A DNA stretch of 64,000 nucleotides from Ectobacillus ponti (GTDB lineage Bacteria > Bacillota > Bacilli > Bacillales > Bacillaceae_G). The stretch covers positions 486,793 through 550,792 of the forward strand of contig NZ_JANCLT010000001.1 of the NCBI RefSeq assembly GCF_024294785.1, given 5' to 3'. Below, in pieces: positions 48,443 to 57,262 of the stretch. The notes under the pieces are model-generated. The model was not told the origin of the DNA. It was given only the letters and a program-made list of their open reading frames with translations, and made no database searches. The position numbers and the translations under genes were made by a program. Each line of letters begins with the position of its first letter. Position 1 is the first letter of the stretch.

Positions 48443-48474
48443 GAGTATAGAGTGTGAAAAACCACATGTCTTCA
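48443..48474 (-). promoter_or_regulatory. candidate sigma-G promoter of sspA
   Basis: On the minus strand TGAAGA (48474-48469) and TATACTC (48449-48443), 19-nt spacer, compared with the sigma-G consensus TGAATA/CATACTA. Assigned mainly because SASP genes are sigma-G controlled. Confidence 0.35.
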
Positions 48475-48505
48475 TTCGGAAACTTTTATGGTAATTAAAT
48501 CCAAA

Positions 48506-49723
48506 TTAGAACAGGTCCTTGAATTCTTCCTCCACTTGTGCTTCCTTCTCTTCCCACTTCAACAGGATGCGCTCTGTCTGCTCTACTGCTTCAGCCAGCA
48601 ATGGCTCAAAGTCGAAGAAGCTTTCATAGCGGTTGACCTTGCGCCGGCTCGGCTTTGTCGTCGGGTTTGGCGGCGTGAAAATGGTGCAGCAATCCTCATA
48701 CGGCTGAATGGAAGTAGTATACGTGCCAATATCATGGGCAATCTTCATAATCTCCAGCTTATCCATTGTAATCAGCGGCCGCAGCACCGGATAGTTGGTC
48801 ACCTCATTGATTGCATGCATGCTATCAAGCGTCTGGCTGGCCACCTGCCCCAGGCTTTCGCCCGTGACAACTGCCAAGGCCCCGCGCTGCTCGGCGATGC
48901 GCTCGGCAATTTGCAGCATCATACGGCGCATGACAGTCATGGTATACGTATCAGGAACCTGCTTTTGAATTGCCTTTTGAAGCTCCGTAAAAGGAACAAC
49001 ATGCAATGTCACCTTGCGGCAGTACTTTGTCAGCTCCTGCGCCAAATCCACCACCTTCTGCTTGGCCCGTTCGCTTGTAAATGGCGGACTGTGGAAATGA
49101 ACAGCCTCCAGTGTTACCCCGCGCTTCATCGTTAAGTATCCGGCAACCGGGCTGTCGATTCCTCCGGACAGCATCAGCATGACCTTGCCGCCGATGCCAA
49201 CCGGCAAACCGCCGGCTCCCGGACGGTCCTCGCACATCACATAGGTATGCCCTTCACGCACTTCCACCCGTACATTTACATCAGGAGTTCTGACATCTAC
49301 GGTGATATCCTCTGTGTTCCGCAAAATATGGGCGCCAATCTCCCGGTTCAGCTGGTTCGTGTCCATGGGGAATTGCTTGAACGGACGGTGAACGGAAACC
49401 TTGAAGGTTTTTACTCTTCGTTTCACCTGCAGGAAGGCTGACAAGGCCGCCCGCTTCATCGCTTCCAGGTCTGTTTCGACCTTCATGGCCAGGCTGAAAT
49501 TATGGATGCCAAAAATATCAAGCAACCTTTCAGACACCGCCTCGTGGTCTTCGCCGTTCAGCTTAATGTACATACGGTCCCGCGTGACCTCATACTCCAG
49601 CGCCTGAAACTTCTTCAGCTTATATTTAATATTTTCCTTCAAAATATCGGTGAACCGGTTGCGGTTTTTTCCCTTTGTTGTCATTTCGCCGCCATAGCGG
49701 ATTAAAATTGTATCATATTTCAT
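48506..49723 (-). CDS. thiI: tRNA 4-thiouridine synthase ThiI
   Basis: Adenylates U8 of tRNA for sulfur insertion. 405 residues: ferredoxin-like and THUMP domains (1-165), then PP-loop [13 protein letters not shown]. There is no rhodanese extension, as normal in Bacillus, so sulfur comes straight from the partner desulfurase NifZ, whose gene overlaps this one by 4 nt upstream. Confidence 0.97.
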   Translation of the reverse strand: MKYDTILIRYGGEMTTKGKNRNRFTDILKENIKYKLKKFQALEYEVTRDRMYIKLNGEDHEAVSERLLDIFGIHNFSLAMKVETDLEAMKRAALSAFLQVKRRVKTFKVSVHRPFKQFPMDTNQLNREIGAHILRNTEDITVDVRTPDVNVRVEVREGHTYVMCEDRPGAGGLPVGIGGKVMLMLSGGIDSPVAGYLTMKRGVTLEAVHFHSPPFTSERAKQKVVDLAQELTKYCRKVTLHVVPFTELQKAIQKQVPDTYTMTVMRRMMLQIAERIAEQRGALAVVTGESLGQVASQTLDSMHAINEVTNYPVLRPLITMDKLEIMKIAHDIGTYTTSIQPYEDCCTIFTPPNPTTKPSRRKVNRYESFFDFEPLLAEAVEQTERILLKWEEKEAQVEEEFKDLF

Positions 49724-50871
49724 TTTCTTAACCTCGTGACTTCATATAATTTCGGGAGCACCTGCCGGAGGGCACGCTGAAACTCCCGCACTTCTTCCAT
49801 CGTATTTTCTGCTGACAGGCTGATGCGGATGGCACTGCCGGCAGTCTGCTCATTCAGCCCCATCGCCAGCAGGATTCCGCTGGCGCCGCCCGTCTTCGAG
49901 GAGCAGGCAGACTTGGTGGATACGTATATCCCATGCTCCTCCAAAGCATGCACCAGCACCTCAGGCTTCACTCCCGGAAACGACACATTCACAATGTGCG
50001 GCGCACTGACTTCCGGTGTTGTGTTGAGAACAGCCTCTGGTATGGTCCGCAAGAAGCAAAACAATTCTGTCTGCAGCTGCCGCATGTGCTTTATGTTAGC
50101 ATCCTGGTTCTCCAATGTCATGCGGAGCGCCTTTGTCATCGCAACAATGCCGGCCAAATTTTCGGTACCGGAGCGATAGGCATGCTCTTGCTGGCCGCCG
50201 GACAACAGCGGTCCAAGCTGGACACCGCTCCGGACAAATAAAATGCCGGTTCCCTTGACGCTGTGGAACTTATGCCCGGACATCGTGCATAAATCAATAT
50301 CTCCGGCGGAAAGCGACAACGGCACTTTGCCGATTCCCTGCACATGGTCCACATGAAACAGCACCTTCGGATGGGCACGGAGCAGCCTGCCGATCTCCTC
50401 CACCGGCTGGACAGCCCCTGTTTCACTATTGACGTGGATCACGGACACGAGAATGGTGTCCGAACGGATCGCACGCTGCACAGCTTCCACAGACACGATG
50501 CCGCGCTGGTCCACGGGCAAATATGTCACTTCAAAGTCCAACTGCTCCAGCTGCTCAAAGGCCTGGGCCACAGAAGCGTGCTCGATTTTCGTCGTGATAA
50601 TATGGCGTCCCCGGGAGCGGTATTGCAGAGCGGTTCCCTTCACCGCCAGATTGTTGCCCTCTGTGCCGCCGGATGTAAACACAATTTCCCCGGGCAATAC
50701 CCCAAGCAGCCTGGCAACCAGACTGCGGGACTGCTGGAGCAGGCGCTCCGCCTCCATCCCAATCCCATGCAAAGAAGAAGGATTGCCGAAATACCGCTGT
50801 GCCACAGTTGTATAAGTTTCTATGACCTCCGGGTACGGTCTGGTCGTTGCACTGTTATCGAAATAAATCAA
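49720..50871 (-). CDS. nifZ: cysteine desulfurase NifZ
   Basis: PLP enzyme supplying sulfur to ThiI. 383 residues, class V aminotransferase fold: [13 protein letters not shown] Lys in [11 protein letters not shown] and catalytic Cys in [11 protein letters not shown] with a long mobile loop. Start is a TTG at 50871 ([10 protein letters not shown]) behind AGGGGGAGAG; the further TTG upstream lies before the ribosome site. Overlaps thiI by 4 nt. Confidence 0.95.
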   Translation of the reverse strand: MIYFDNSATTRPYPEVIETYTTVAQRYFGNPSSLHGIGMEAERLLQQSRSLVARLLGVLPGEIVFTSGGTEGNNLAVKGTALQYRSRGRHIITTKIEHASVAQAFEQLEQLDFEVTYLPVDQRGIVSVEAVQRAIRSDTILVSVIHVNSETGAVQPVEEIGRLLRAHPKVLFHVDHVQGIGKVPLSLSAGDIDLCTMSGHKFHSVKGTGILFVRSGVQLGPLLSGGQQEHAYRSGTENLAGIVAMTKALRMTLENQDANIKHMRQLQTELFCFLRTIPEAVLNTTPEVSAPHIVNVSFPGVKPEVLVHALEEHGIYVSTKSACSSKTGGASGILLAMGLNEQTAGSAIRISLSAENTMEEVREFQRALRQVLPKLYEVTRLRK

Positions 50872-50949
50872 AGTCTCTCCCCCTCTTGTCAAACTCTCAC
50901 GAACCGCACCTACACATATAGTTTATTTGTCGCCTCCAAAGCATACATT

Positions 50950-51073
50950 GAAAAGCGGAGGCAGCCCGCTTAGCCATCCGAAGGGAGGTTCCCCGGCCGA
51001 AAAGGCGCTTTTTGCCTTTTTGTGCCGGGGGTTCTCCCTGGCAGATGGCTGGCTGCCGCAGCTGGACATGATC
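50950..51073. repeat. dispersed repeat, copy F1 (full unit)
   Basis: GAAAAGCGGAGGCAGCCCGC, then CCGAAGGGAGGTTCCCCGG, AAAAGGCGCTTTTTGCCTTTTT, CGGGGGTTCTCCCTGGC, AGATGGCTGGCTGCCG and GCTGGACATGATC. Closely matches copy B1 in order and length. Between ezrA and nifZ. Confidence 0.9.
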
Positions 51074-51119
51074 GAAAAGCGGAGGCAGCCCGCTTAGCCA
51101 TCCGAAGGGAGGTTCCCGC
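51074..51119. repeat. dispersed repeat, copy F2 (first part only)
   Basis: A second unit starts 124 nt after F1, identical to F1 for about 45 nt (through AAGGGAGGTTC), then ends at CGCCCTACAC before the ezrA terminator. Confidence 0.88.
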
Positions 51120-51123
51120 CCTA

Positions 51124-51155
51124 CACAAAAAAACAAACCCCTCATGAAAAGGGGT
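51124..51155 (-). terminator. ezrA terminator
   Basis: ACCCCT/AGGGGT stem (about 51137-51142, 51150-51155) with a long T-run on the minus strand. Confidence 0.75.
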
Positions 51156-51162
51156 CCGCTGT

Positions 51163-52863
51163 TTAATCCATGCTTGTAAACTCCTCAATTTTCCGCACAA
51201 CACCGGGCTCCAGGCTCTCCAGCGTTGCAGCGGCCTGCTCCAGCGCCGCTTGGTACTCATACTGGCGGAAGAGCTGCTCGGCCCGCTCCATTGAAGCTGC
51301 CACCTGTTGATTTTGGCTGCGGTAACGGTTTCCATACTGGATGCACTTCTCTGCCAGGGCCACCCGGGCCACCAGCATATCCGTCTCCCTCTGGATTTCT
51401 CCGACAAGGCGAAGCGCCTCCTCAAGCGTGGTGTTGACCGCAGTCATATTCAACGGCTTAAACTCCAGCTGCTCGTACACCCGCTGCATGGCCTCCTGAG
51501 CCATCTGCAGATTTTGCACGAAGGCAGCAGGCAAGCCCGGAATGTTTGACTTCTGCAGCACACGCTTCAGCTCCTTGATTGCCTGCCGCATGCTTTGCAG
51601 GGCTTCCCGCGCCTGCAGCTCTTCACGGCGCAGCGTCTGCAGCATATCCTTATATTGCTGGTGCGCTTCGTTGACACGGTTCATCTGGCGGCTGATTTCA
51701 TCAATCTCCTCGCGAATGACGGAGAAGGCCACATCCTGCTCGGCGATGCGCAATTGCAGGATGTCATACCGCTTAATGAGGACGCCAAGCTGCTTTTCAA
51801 TATACTTTTGCATTTCCACGTCTTTATCGCTGAGCTGATAGCTTTGCTTGACAAACTGTGTCTCCTCGCGTGTTTCCGCCGCTCCATGCCGGATGTCCTC
51901 AAGGGTGTCATGCAGCACGATCACCTGCTTCTCCACATAATGCTTGGACTTGACCTCCAGCTCCAGCTGATCGTACAGCCGGTCCATACGCAGCTTCAGC
52001 TGCTCCAGCCGCTCATGTGCCGCTCCAATCTGGAGTTCGCGGATTTCTCCCAGGCATTCCTGCAGTTCATCCTGCAGCAGCTGAATATCCTCCTGGAAAT
52101 CCAAATGCTCCAACACATAGCCTTGCTGCTGCATTTCTCCATACCCCTGCTGCAGTTCGTCAAGCTGGGAAGGCAGATTCACCTGGCACTCCACCTGCAA
52201 ATCTGGAACCTCTTGTATGACTTGATACAAGTAGGACATGCTTTCCTCCAGCGCAAGCACAATTTCGCGCGCCTCCAGATAATTTCCCTGCATTGTTGCT
52301 TCATCAAACAATTGAAAGCGGCGGGACTGCTCATCCAACAGCTGGTCCAGCCTTTGTTCAGCCAGGCTGAAGGTGTGGCGGTGTGCCAATACGTTGCGCT
52401 TTAAGTCCCGGTATGCAGTGCGAAGCTCTTCAATTTCCGAAGAGTTTTTCTTCCGGCTCTCCAACAGCTGCTTCAGCTCATCCAAGATGCTGTTGATTCT
52501 GTCTTCCGCACCCCGGAGCGCATAGTCTGCCTCCTCCATGGCCATCCGGCCCTTGCCAAAGGAAAACTGAGATACGCACACTTCAGCGGACCGCAGCTTT
52601 TCGTCCGCGGCCGGCATGACCGTATTCAGCAGTTCATCCCATTCCTGGCGCCATTTCTCAAACAGCTCCTCTGTCTGTCCTGTCATCTGCAGCTCTTTTA
52701 CCTTTGTCAGCTCATCCGCCACCGGCTGCCCGGCAATCTCCTGCTTCCAACGCTGCATATTTTTTACTTGTTTATGTAAACGGCTCCTCATAATGAGCTG
52801 TGCAATCAGCAGCAATAAAATAGTGCCCACAACGATGAGGACAATAGTCAGCAAAGAATTCAT
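51163..52863 (-). CDS. ezrA: septation ring regulator EzrA
   Basis: Membrane-anchored inhibitor of FtsZ ring formation away from mid-cell and a divisome organiser. 566 residues: one N-terminal helix (about 2-22), then spectrin-like coiled coils throughout, and the conserved QFGNRYRSQN-type patch (here CIQYGNRYRSQNQQV) near the C-terminus. The ATG at 52863 follows AGGAGG by 11 bases; the longer upstream frame is unsupported. Confidence 0.95.
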   Translation of the reverse strand: MNSLLTIVLIVVGTILLLLIAQLIMRSRLHKQVKNMQRWKQEIAGQPVADELTKVKELQMTGQTEELFEKWRQEWDELLNTVMPAADEKLRSAEVCVSQFSFGKGRMAMEEADYALRGAEDRINSILDELKQLLESRKKNSSEIEELRTAYRDLKRNVLAHRHTFSLAEQRLDQLLDEQSRRFQLFDEATMQGNYLEAREIVLALEESMSYLYQVIQEVPDLQVECQVNLPSQLDELQQGYGEMQQQGYVLEHLDFQEDIQLLQDELQECLGEIRELQIGAAHERLEQLKLRMDRLYDQLELEVKSKHYVEKQVIVLHDTLEDIRHGAAETREETQFVKQSYQLSDKDVEMQKYIEKQLGVLIKRYDILQLRIAEQDVAFSVIREEIDEISRQMNRVNEAHQQYKDMLQTLRREELQAREALQSMRQAIKELKRVLQKSNIPGLPAAFVQNLQMAQEAMQRVYEQLEFKPLNMTAVNTTLEEALRLVGEIQRETDMLVARVALAEKCIQYGNRYRSQNQQVAASMERAEQLFRQYEYQAALEQAAATLESLEPGVVRKIEEFTSMD

Positions 52864-53073
52864 GTATCGGTTGGCCTCCTCTTTTCTCTTATTGACCCGT
52901 TCCGCATTGAAATGGAAGGCTTCATATATAGTCAACTTTCAATGTATTGTAATGGATTGTTAATGTATTCATGATACCATGTAATCGACTTTTTTTGACC
53001 TCATATTTTATATTTTTTTCAGAAAATAGACAAGCGGAGAATATAGCGGGGCATCGGCGGGACAGAAATAAAA

Positions 53074-53096
53074 AAAGGAGCTGCGTCAGCTCCCTG
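53074..53096 (-). terminator. refZ terminator
   Basis: GGAGCTG/CAGCTCC stem (53077-53083, 53087-53093) with TTTTTTTATT on the minus strand. Confidence 0.8.
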
Positions 53097-53098
53097 TT

Positions 53099-53722
53099 TT
53101 ATGATGGCACGAGTCCGGCAGTGCGGAAAAGAGTGTGCTCCAGCCACTTTTCCACCTCTTTTGCGTAGCCGCCCAGAAACAGCGGATCCGAAGGAATGGT
53201 GTACAGCACTTCTGAGATATACTGAGTATGCAAATACGGCGCCTGCAGCATGGCCTTGAGTTGAACCATGAATACGGAGAAGGATACCTTGTGGAATTCG
53301 CCGCTTTCCATGCCTGTCCGCAGCAATACCTGAAAATACTGCCTTTCCCTGGACAAGTACAGCGGCACCAATTCCCGGTTCAGGACGCTGTCCAGGGAAA
53401 TCTCCCTGTAGAAGAAACGGGTCAGGTACCGGTTTTCTGATTGGTAGCGGAGCAGGGCGCGCACTGTCAGCAGCATAGTCTCCTTCGGCGATGTCAGATG
53501 CTGCGCCAGCACCTGCTCCAGCACACGAATGTACCCATCCAGAAACTGTGTCACAATATACTCCAGCAAGCCTTGCTTATTCGTGAAATAGTAGGAGATA
53601 TTTGCCGCATTCACTTTGGCTCTTCCGGCAATATCGCGTACGGAGGTGCCGGCGTAGCCTTTTGTGTTGAACAATGTAATTGCCGCGTCGATAATGCTCT
53701 GCTTTGTGCGGGATTCCTTCAT
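53099..53722 (-). CDS. refZ: TetR-family regulator RefZ (YttP)
   Basis: 207 residues. N-terminal TetR helix-turn-helix (TSVRDIAGRAKVNAANISYYFTN) and an all-helical ligand domain (TRFFYREISLDS, LKAMLQAPYLHTQYISEVLY). In B. subtilis RefZ is a Spo0A-controlled DNA-bound inhibitor of FtsZ that positions the polar septum near the origin. The order ezrA-refZ-ytsP supports orthology, though hisJ is absent. The ATG at 53722 matches the family N-terminus. Confidence 0.9.
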   Translation of the reverse strand: MKESRTKQSIIDAAITLFNTKGYAGTSVRDIAGRAKVNAANISYYFTNKQGLLEYIVTQFLDGYIRVLEQVLAQHLTSPKETMLLTVRALLRYQSENRYLTRFFYREISLDSVLNRELVPLYLSRERQYFQVLLRTGMESGEFHKVSFSVFMVQLKAMLQAPYLHTQYISEVLYTIPSDPLFLGGYAKEVEKWLEHTLFRTAGLVPS

Positions 53723-53865
53723 GCCTCGCCACCCTTTCATCGACCTTTGCTTCTTCTTTCTTGACTTTTAAGACAATTTCCTTTAATTTTCTATCGACAA
53801 AGTGGCGGGAAATCCCGTGTTTTCTGCTATAATCTTACACATCTCGTGATAAAGGGGGACGTTTC

Positions 53866-54345
53866 GTGTTTCATGCAGACACTTATACTGGTACACGCGA
53901 GGAAAACTACGGGCTGGTGCTCAAGCAATTGCAGGCTCTCATTGCCGATGAGCCAAATCAAATTGCAAACCTGGCCAATGCTTCCGCGCTCTTAAACCAG
54001 TTCTTACAGGATATTAACTGGGTTGGTTTTTATTTGACGGAAGGAACGCAGCTTGTGCTCGGGCCGTTCCAGGGCTTGCCGGCATGCGTGCGCATCCCGT
54101 TCGGCCGCGGCGTATGCGGAACAGCCGCAGCGACGAAGGAAACACAGCTTGTCCCGGATGTGCATCTGTTTCCGGGCCATATTGCCTGCGATGCGGCTTC
54201 CAACTCCGAAATTGTTGTGCCGATAGTGAAAAATGGCGAGGTAATCGGGGTTTTGGATATTGACAGCCCACTGAAAAATCGCTTTGATGAACTCGACCAG
54301 CAATATTTGGAGAAGCTCGTGGACATACTGCTGCAAGCCATGTAA
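53866..54345 (+). CDS. ytsP: free methionine-(R)-sulfoxide reductase, GAF type (YtsP)
   Basis: 159-residue single GAF domain that reduces free methionine-R-sulfoxide. The three Cys of fRMsr enzymes are present: ACVRIPFGRGVCGTAA and GHIACDAASNSEIVVPI. AAAGGGGGA precedes the GTG (53866). Convergent with the methionine gamma-lyase gene, another methionine-related enzyme. Confidence 0.92.
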   Translation: MFHADTYTGTREENYGLVLKQLQALIADEPNQIANLANASALLNQFLQDINWVGFYLTEGTQLVLGPFQGLPACVRIPFGRGVCGTAAATKETQLVPDVHLFPGHIACDAASNSEIVVPIVKNGEVIGVLDIDSPLKNRFDELDQQYLEKLVDILLQAM

Positions 54346-54370
54346 AAAGCCAGGGGAGCCCCTGGCTTTT
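54345..54370 (+). terminator. bidirectional terminator ytsP / methionine gamma-lyase gene
   Basis: Perfect 12-bp stem AAAAGCCAGGGG/CCCCTGGCTTTT with a 2-nt loop, T-run on both sides. Confidence 0.9.
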
Positions 54371-54372
54371 TT

Positions 54373-55548
54373 TCACTCCATCGCTTGCCGCAAATCAGCA
54401 ATGATATCATCTGCCGCTTCCAGCCCAACGGATAAGCGCAGCATATTCTCGTAAATCCCCATTTCCTGCCGCACCTCCGGCGGAACGACCGCGTGCGTCA
54501 TCGTAGCCGGATGCTGGATGAGCGTCTCGGTATCGCCAAGACTGACAGCAATGGCAATCAGACGAAGACGGTTCATGACAGCCTGGGCCTCCTCTTTGCC
54601 GCCGCGCACCGTAAACGCCAGAACCCCGCCGCCCTTGCGCATTTGCCGATGGGCCAATTCATCCTCCGGATACCACACCTGCTCCACCAACGGATGCTGC
54701 CGCAAAAAGGCTGCAACCTTCTCTGCGTTCTGGCAATGACGGTCCATTCGTACAGCCAGTGTCTTCAACCCGCGCAGCAGAAGCCAAGCGTCAAACGGGG
54801 ACATAATGCCTCCAACATCCTTTCGCACCGGCTGCAGCAGTGCTGCTGTTTCTGCTTCCCGGCACACCACCACACCAGCGATGACATCCCCATGCCCGCC
54901 AATATATTTCGTGGCGCTGTGCAGCACGACATCGCACCCAAGCAGCAGCGGCTGCTGCAGATACGGGGAGCAGAACGTATTGTCCACAATCGTCTTGATG
55001 CCATGCTTCCCGGCCGTGTGCGCCACCAAAGCAAGATCAATCAGCTTCATTGTCGGATTGATCGGCGTTTCGACAAAGATAACTTTTGTCTCCGGACGCA
55101 AGGCAGCCTCAATGCCGGCTTCCGTCTCCATGTTGCACAGCGTATGGGCAATGCCGAATTTCTCCTCCAGCAGCTGCAGGAAGCCGTATGTGCAGCCATA
55201 TAGTCCTTTCGAGCACACAACATGATCGCCGGCTTGCAAAAATGCCAGCAAAGCGGCCGACACTGCCGCCATGCCGGAGCCGAATGCCAATGCCGCAGCT
55301 CCCCCCTCGAGCGCTGCCGTCCGCTTTTCAAACAGCTCCACCGTTGGGTTGCCCAACCGGGAATAAATGTATGCTTCCCCGCTGCCGGCAAAGCTGCGTT
55401 CTCCCTGCTCTGCCGTGCCGAACGTATACGTGGACGTTTGAAACAAAGGCGGCGCCAGGCTGCCGCGGTGTTCATGGGAATTATAGCCTTCATGAATCAG
55501 CATGGTTTCCATCTCTTTTTTCTCCATCTGCCCCACACTCCTCTCCAT
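54373..55548 (-). CDS. Cys/Met metabolism PLP enzyme, methionine gamma-lyase type
   Basis: 391 residues from the ATG behind TGGAGG (an ATG seven codons later is possible). PLP-binding Lys in LHSATKYIGGHGD; SRLGNPTVE and LQTSTY-like start (FQTSTYTFG) are typical of the gamma family. A Cys in LYGCTYGFL at the tyrosine-associated loop matches methionine gamma-lyases, suggesting breakdown of Met to methanethiol, 2-oxobutyrate and ammonia, but cystathionine gamma-synthase cannot be excluded by eye. A strong cre-like site lies 20 nt before the start. Confidence 0.85.
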   Translation of the reverse strand: MERSVGQMEKKEMETMLIHEGYNSHEHRGSLAPPLFQTSTYTFGTAEQGERSFAGSGEAYIYSRLGNPTVELFEKRTAALEGGAAALAFGSGMAAVSAALLAFLQAGDHVVCSKGLYGCTYGFLQLLEEKFGIAHTLCNMETEAGIEAALRPETKVIFVETPINPTMKLIDLALVAHTAGKHGIKTIVDNTFCSPYLQQPLLLGCDVVLHSATKYIGGHGDVIAGVVVCREAETAALLQPVRKDVGGIMSPFDAWLLLRGLKTLAVRMDRHCQNAEKVAAFLRQHPLVEQVWYPEDELAHRQMRKGGGVLAFTVRGGKEEAQAVMNRLRLIAIAVSLGDTETLIQHPATMTHAVVPPEVRQEMGIYENMLRLSVGLEAADDIIADLRQAME

Positions 55549-55567
55549 CTTTCCATCCTCCAGTTTA

Positions 55568-55581
55568 TGTAAACGCTTTCT
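55568..55581 (-). promoter_or_regulatory. cre site (CcpA) before the methionine gamma-lyase gene
   Basis: TGTAAACGCTTTCT against consensus TGWNANCGNTNWCA: only the last base fails. Lies 20 nt upstream of the start, where bound CcpA would block transcription. Confidence 0.6.
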
Positions 55582-55653
55582 TTCTGGTGCACTCCTTCTA
55601 TTCCATATAAAAACCAAAACTCCTGCCGCCATCCAAGTATTCCCTGCATAAAT

Positions 55654-55699
55654 GGTCAAGGAAACACCCTTGACTTTCGTGCTTTATCCGGGATATAAT
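55654..55699 (+). promoter_or_regulatory. rpsD sigma-A promoter and back-to-back -35 dyad
   Basis: TTGACT (55670-55675), 18-nt spacer, TATAAT (55694-55699). The dyad GTCAAGG-AAACAC-CCTTGAC (55655-55674) also presents TTGACC to the minus strand, a possible -35 for the gamma-lyase gene, whose -10 would be weak (TTGGAT). Confidence 0.75.
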
Positions 55700-55734
55700 A
55701 GCCCTTGTGTAAAATATGCAGCCTATGAGACAAG

Positions 55735-55865
55735 CTTATGACCGTATTTTGTTCCTCTCTGGGAGGTGCATCGTGTAACCCAAGCTGCTGGAGCGAGGAT
55801 GCATGAAAACAAAATGCCCGTAAGACGTAATCTCAGTCGGTTTTTATTTTACAAAAAATAAAAAC
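55735..55865 (+). ncRNA. rpsD (S4) autoregulatory leader
   Basis: ATTTTGTT (55746-55753) pairs with AACAAAAT (55808-55815), and GCATC (55768-55772) with GATGC (55799-55803), giving the compact structure known before Bacillus rpsD, to which S4 binds to repress its own translation. An AT-only 11-bp stem GTTTTTATTTT/AAAATAAAAAC (55839-55865) follows and ends four bases before GAGGAGG. Confidence 0.65.
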
Positions 55866-55883
55866 ATAGAGGAGGAGTCATTC

Positions 55884-56486
55884 ATGGCTCGTTATACAGG
55901 TCCATCTTGGAAACTGTCCCGTCGTCTTGGAATCTCTCTGAGCGGCACAGGTAAAGAATTAGAAAAGCGTCCTTACGCACCAGGCCAGCACGGCCCAGGC
56001 CAGCGTAAGAAGCTGTCCGAATACGGTTTGCAGCTGCAAGAGAAGCAAAAGCTTCGTCATATGTTCGGTGTGAATGAGCGTCAATTCCGCCGCACGTTTG
56101 ACCTTGCAGGCAAAATGGTTGGTAAGCATGGTGAAAACTTCATGATCCTGCTTGAATCCCGCCTTGACAACCTGGTATACCGCATGGGTCTTGCCCGCAC
56201 TCGCCGTGCAGCTCGCCAGCTGGTGAACCATGGTCACGTTACAGTTGACGGCGTACGCGTGGACATCCCGTCCTTCCGCGTAAAGCCAGGCCAAACAATC
56301 AGCCTGCGTGACAAGTCCCGCAACCTGACTGTTGTGAAGGAAGCTTTGGAAGTGAACAACTTCGTTCCTGAGTACCTGACTTTCGATGCTGACAAGCTGG
56401 AAGCTACATTCACTCGCCTGCCTGAGCGTTCTGAATTGCCAGCTGAAATCAACGAAGCTCTGATCGTAGAATTCTATTCCCGTTAA
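55884..56486 (+). CDS. rpsD: 30S ribosomal protein S4
   Basis: 200 residues, a primary 16S rRNA binder and repressor of its own gene. [30 protein letters not shown]-like ([16 protein letters not shown]) and the S4 domain [21 protein letters not shown] are typical of the Bacillus type, with no zinc Cys. Codon use is strongly biased, as expected for high expression. Preceded by a sigma-A promoter and leader. Confidence 0.99.
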   Translation: MARYTGPSWKLSRRLGISLSGTGKELEKRPYAPGQHGPGQRKKLSEYGLQLQEKQKLRHMFGVNERQFRRTFDLAGKMVGKHGENFMILLESRLDNLVYRMGLARTRRAARQLVNHGHVTVDGVRVDIPSFRVKPGQTISLRDKSRNLTVVKEALEVNNFVPEYLTFDADKLEATFTRLPERSELPAEINEALIVEFYSR

Positions 56487-56492
56487 TGGGCA

Positions 56493-56545
56493 AAAAAGAC
56501 TGTTGGATTGGTACACTTGTACCCTTCCGGCAGTCTTTTTTTCTG
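56493..56545 (+). terminator. rpsD terminator
   Basis: AAAAAGACTG/CAGTCTTTTT stem (56493-56502, 56531-56540) with an inner GGTAC/GTACC dyad, followed by TTTTC. Confidence 0.8.
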
Positions 56546-56597
56546 TTTGCCGCATATATGTTCATACAAGAATGCAATCCAACAAGGAGGCGTTTGT

Positions 56598-57218
56598 ATG
56601 AGCTTTTCTTCATTGCCGCCCGCTATGAATACAGCCGGCGCCAAGAAATTCACAAGCTGCTTGAAGGAGCGTTATGCAGATATGGTGAACCAGCTGCAAA
56701 CAGGAGACCTGTTGTTTTGCTCTGGAAATTATCCAATCAGCCAAATTATTAAGCTGTTCTCAGGCTCCATGTTCAGCCATGTCGGCTTCCTTGCCTGCTG
56801 GCATGGACGGCCCATGCTCTTTGAAAGTGTGGAAAGTGATGGAGTCCGGATTGTTCCGCTCGACCACTATATTTATAATTACGAGAACAGCGGCCAAAAG
56901 TATGACGGCGGACTCTACATCGCCCGGCACACCGGCTTTGCCGTTCTACCGCCACGGCAGGTGGAGAAGCTCATTCAGCAGGCAATTGATCTCGTAAATT
57001 GTAAATATGACAAGGACCAGCTGGCTGCCATCGCCTCCCGCATTGCCATGAAGGTTGGACGCTCCTCGCAGAATCAGGAGTATATTTGCTCAGAATATGT
57101 TGCGGAGTGCTTTGCGGCAGGCGGTATTGAAATCCCATTGAACAAGGATGGATTCTGGTATCCGGAAGACATAGCAGCTCTGCCGGAGGTACAGCCCCTA
57201 TTTGAACTCGTTGGCTGA
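56598..57218 (+). CDS. YiiX/YebB-like permuted-papain (C92-type) hydrolase
   Basis: 206 residues, no signal peptide. Circularly permuted NlpC/P60-like pattern: GDLLFCSGNYPISQIIKLFSG then MFSHVGFL (His) and later YICSEYVAECF (Cys), with polar residues between. Such enzymes cleave peptide or amide bonds, often in cell wall or lipids, but this one lacks an export signal. AAGGAGG precedes the ATG at 56598. Stands between rpsD and an MscS gene with its own terminator. Real substrate unknown. Confidence 0.8.
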   Translation: MSFSSLPPAMNTAGAKKFTSCLKERYADMVNQLQTGDLLFCSGNYPISQIIKLFSGSMFSHVGFLACWHGRPMLFESVESDGVRIVPLDHYIYNYENSGQKYDGGLYIARHTGFAVLPPRQVEKLIQQAIDLVNCKYDKDQLAAIASRIAMKVGRSSQNQEYICSEYVAECFAAGGIEIPLNKDGFWYPEDIAALPEVQPLFELVG

Positions 57219-57229
57219 CTCTTTCAAAG

Positions 57230-57262
57230 TAAAAGGTCCCTTACACAAGGGACCTTTCTTCT
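57230..57262 (+). terminator. bidirectional terminator, C92 gene / MscS gene
   Basis: Perfect 11-bp stem AAAGGTCCCTT/AAGGGACCTTT with a 4-nt loop. Confidence 0.85.

Noticed and set aside
55549-55690. S-box (SAM) riboswitch before the gamma-lyase gene
   Set aside because: The gap is too short and lacks the conserved S-box stems.
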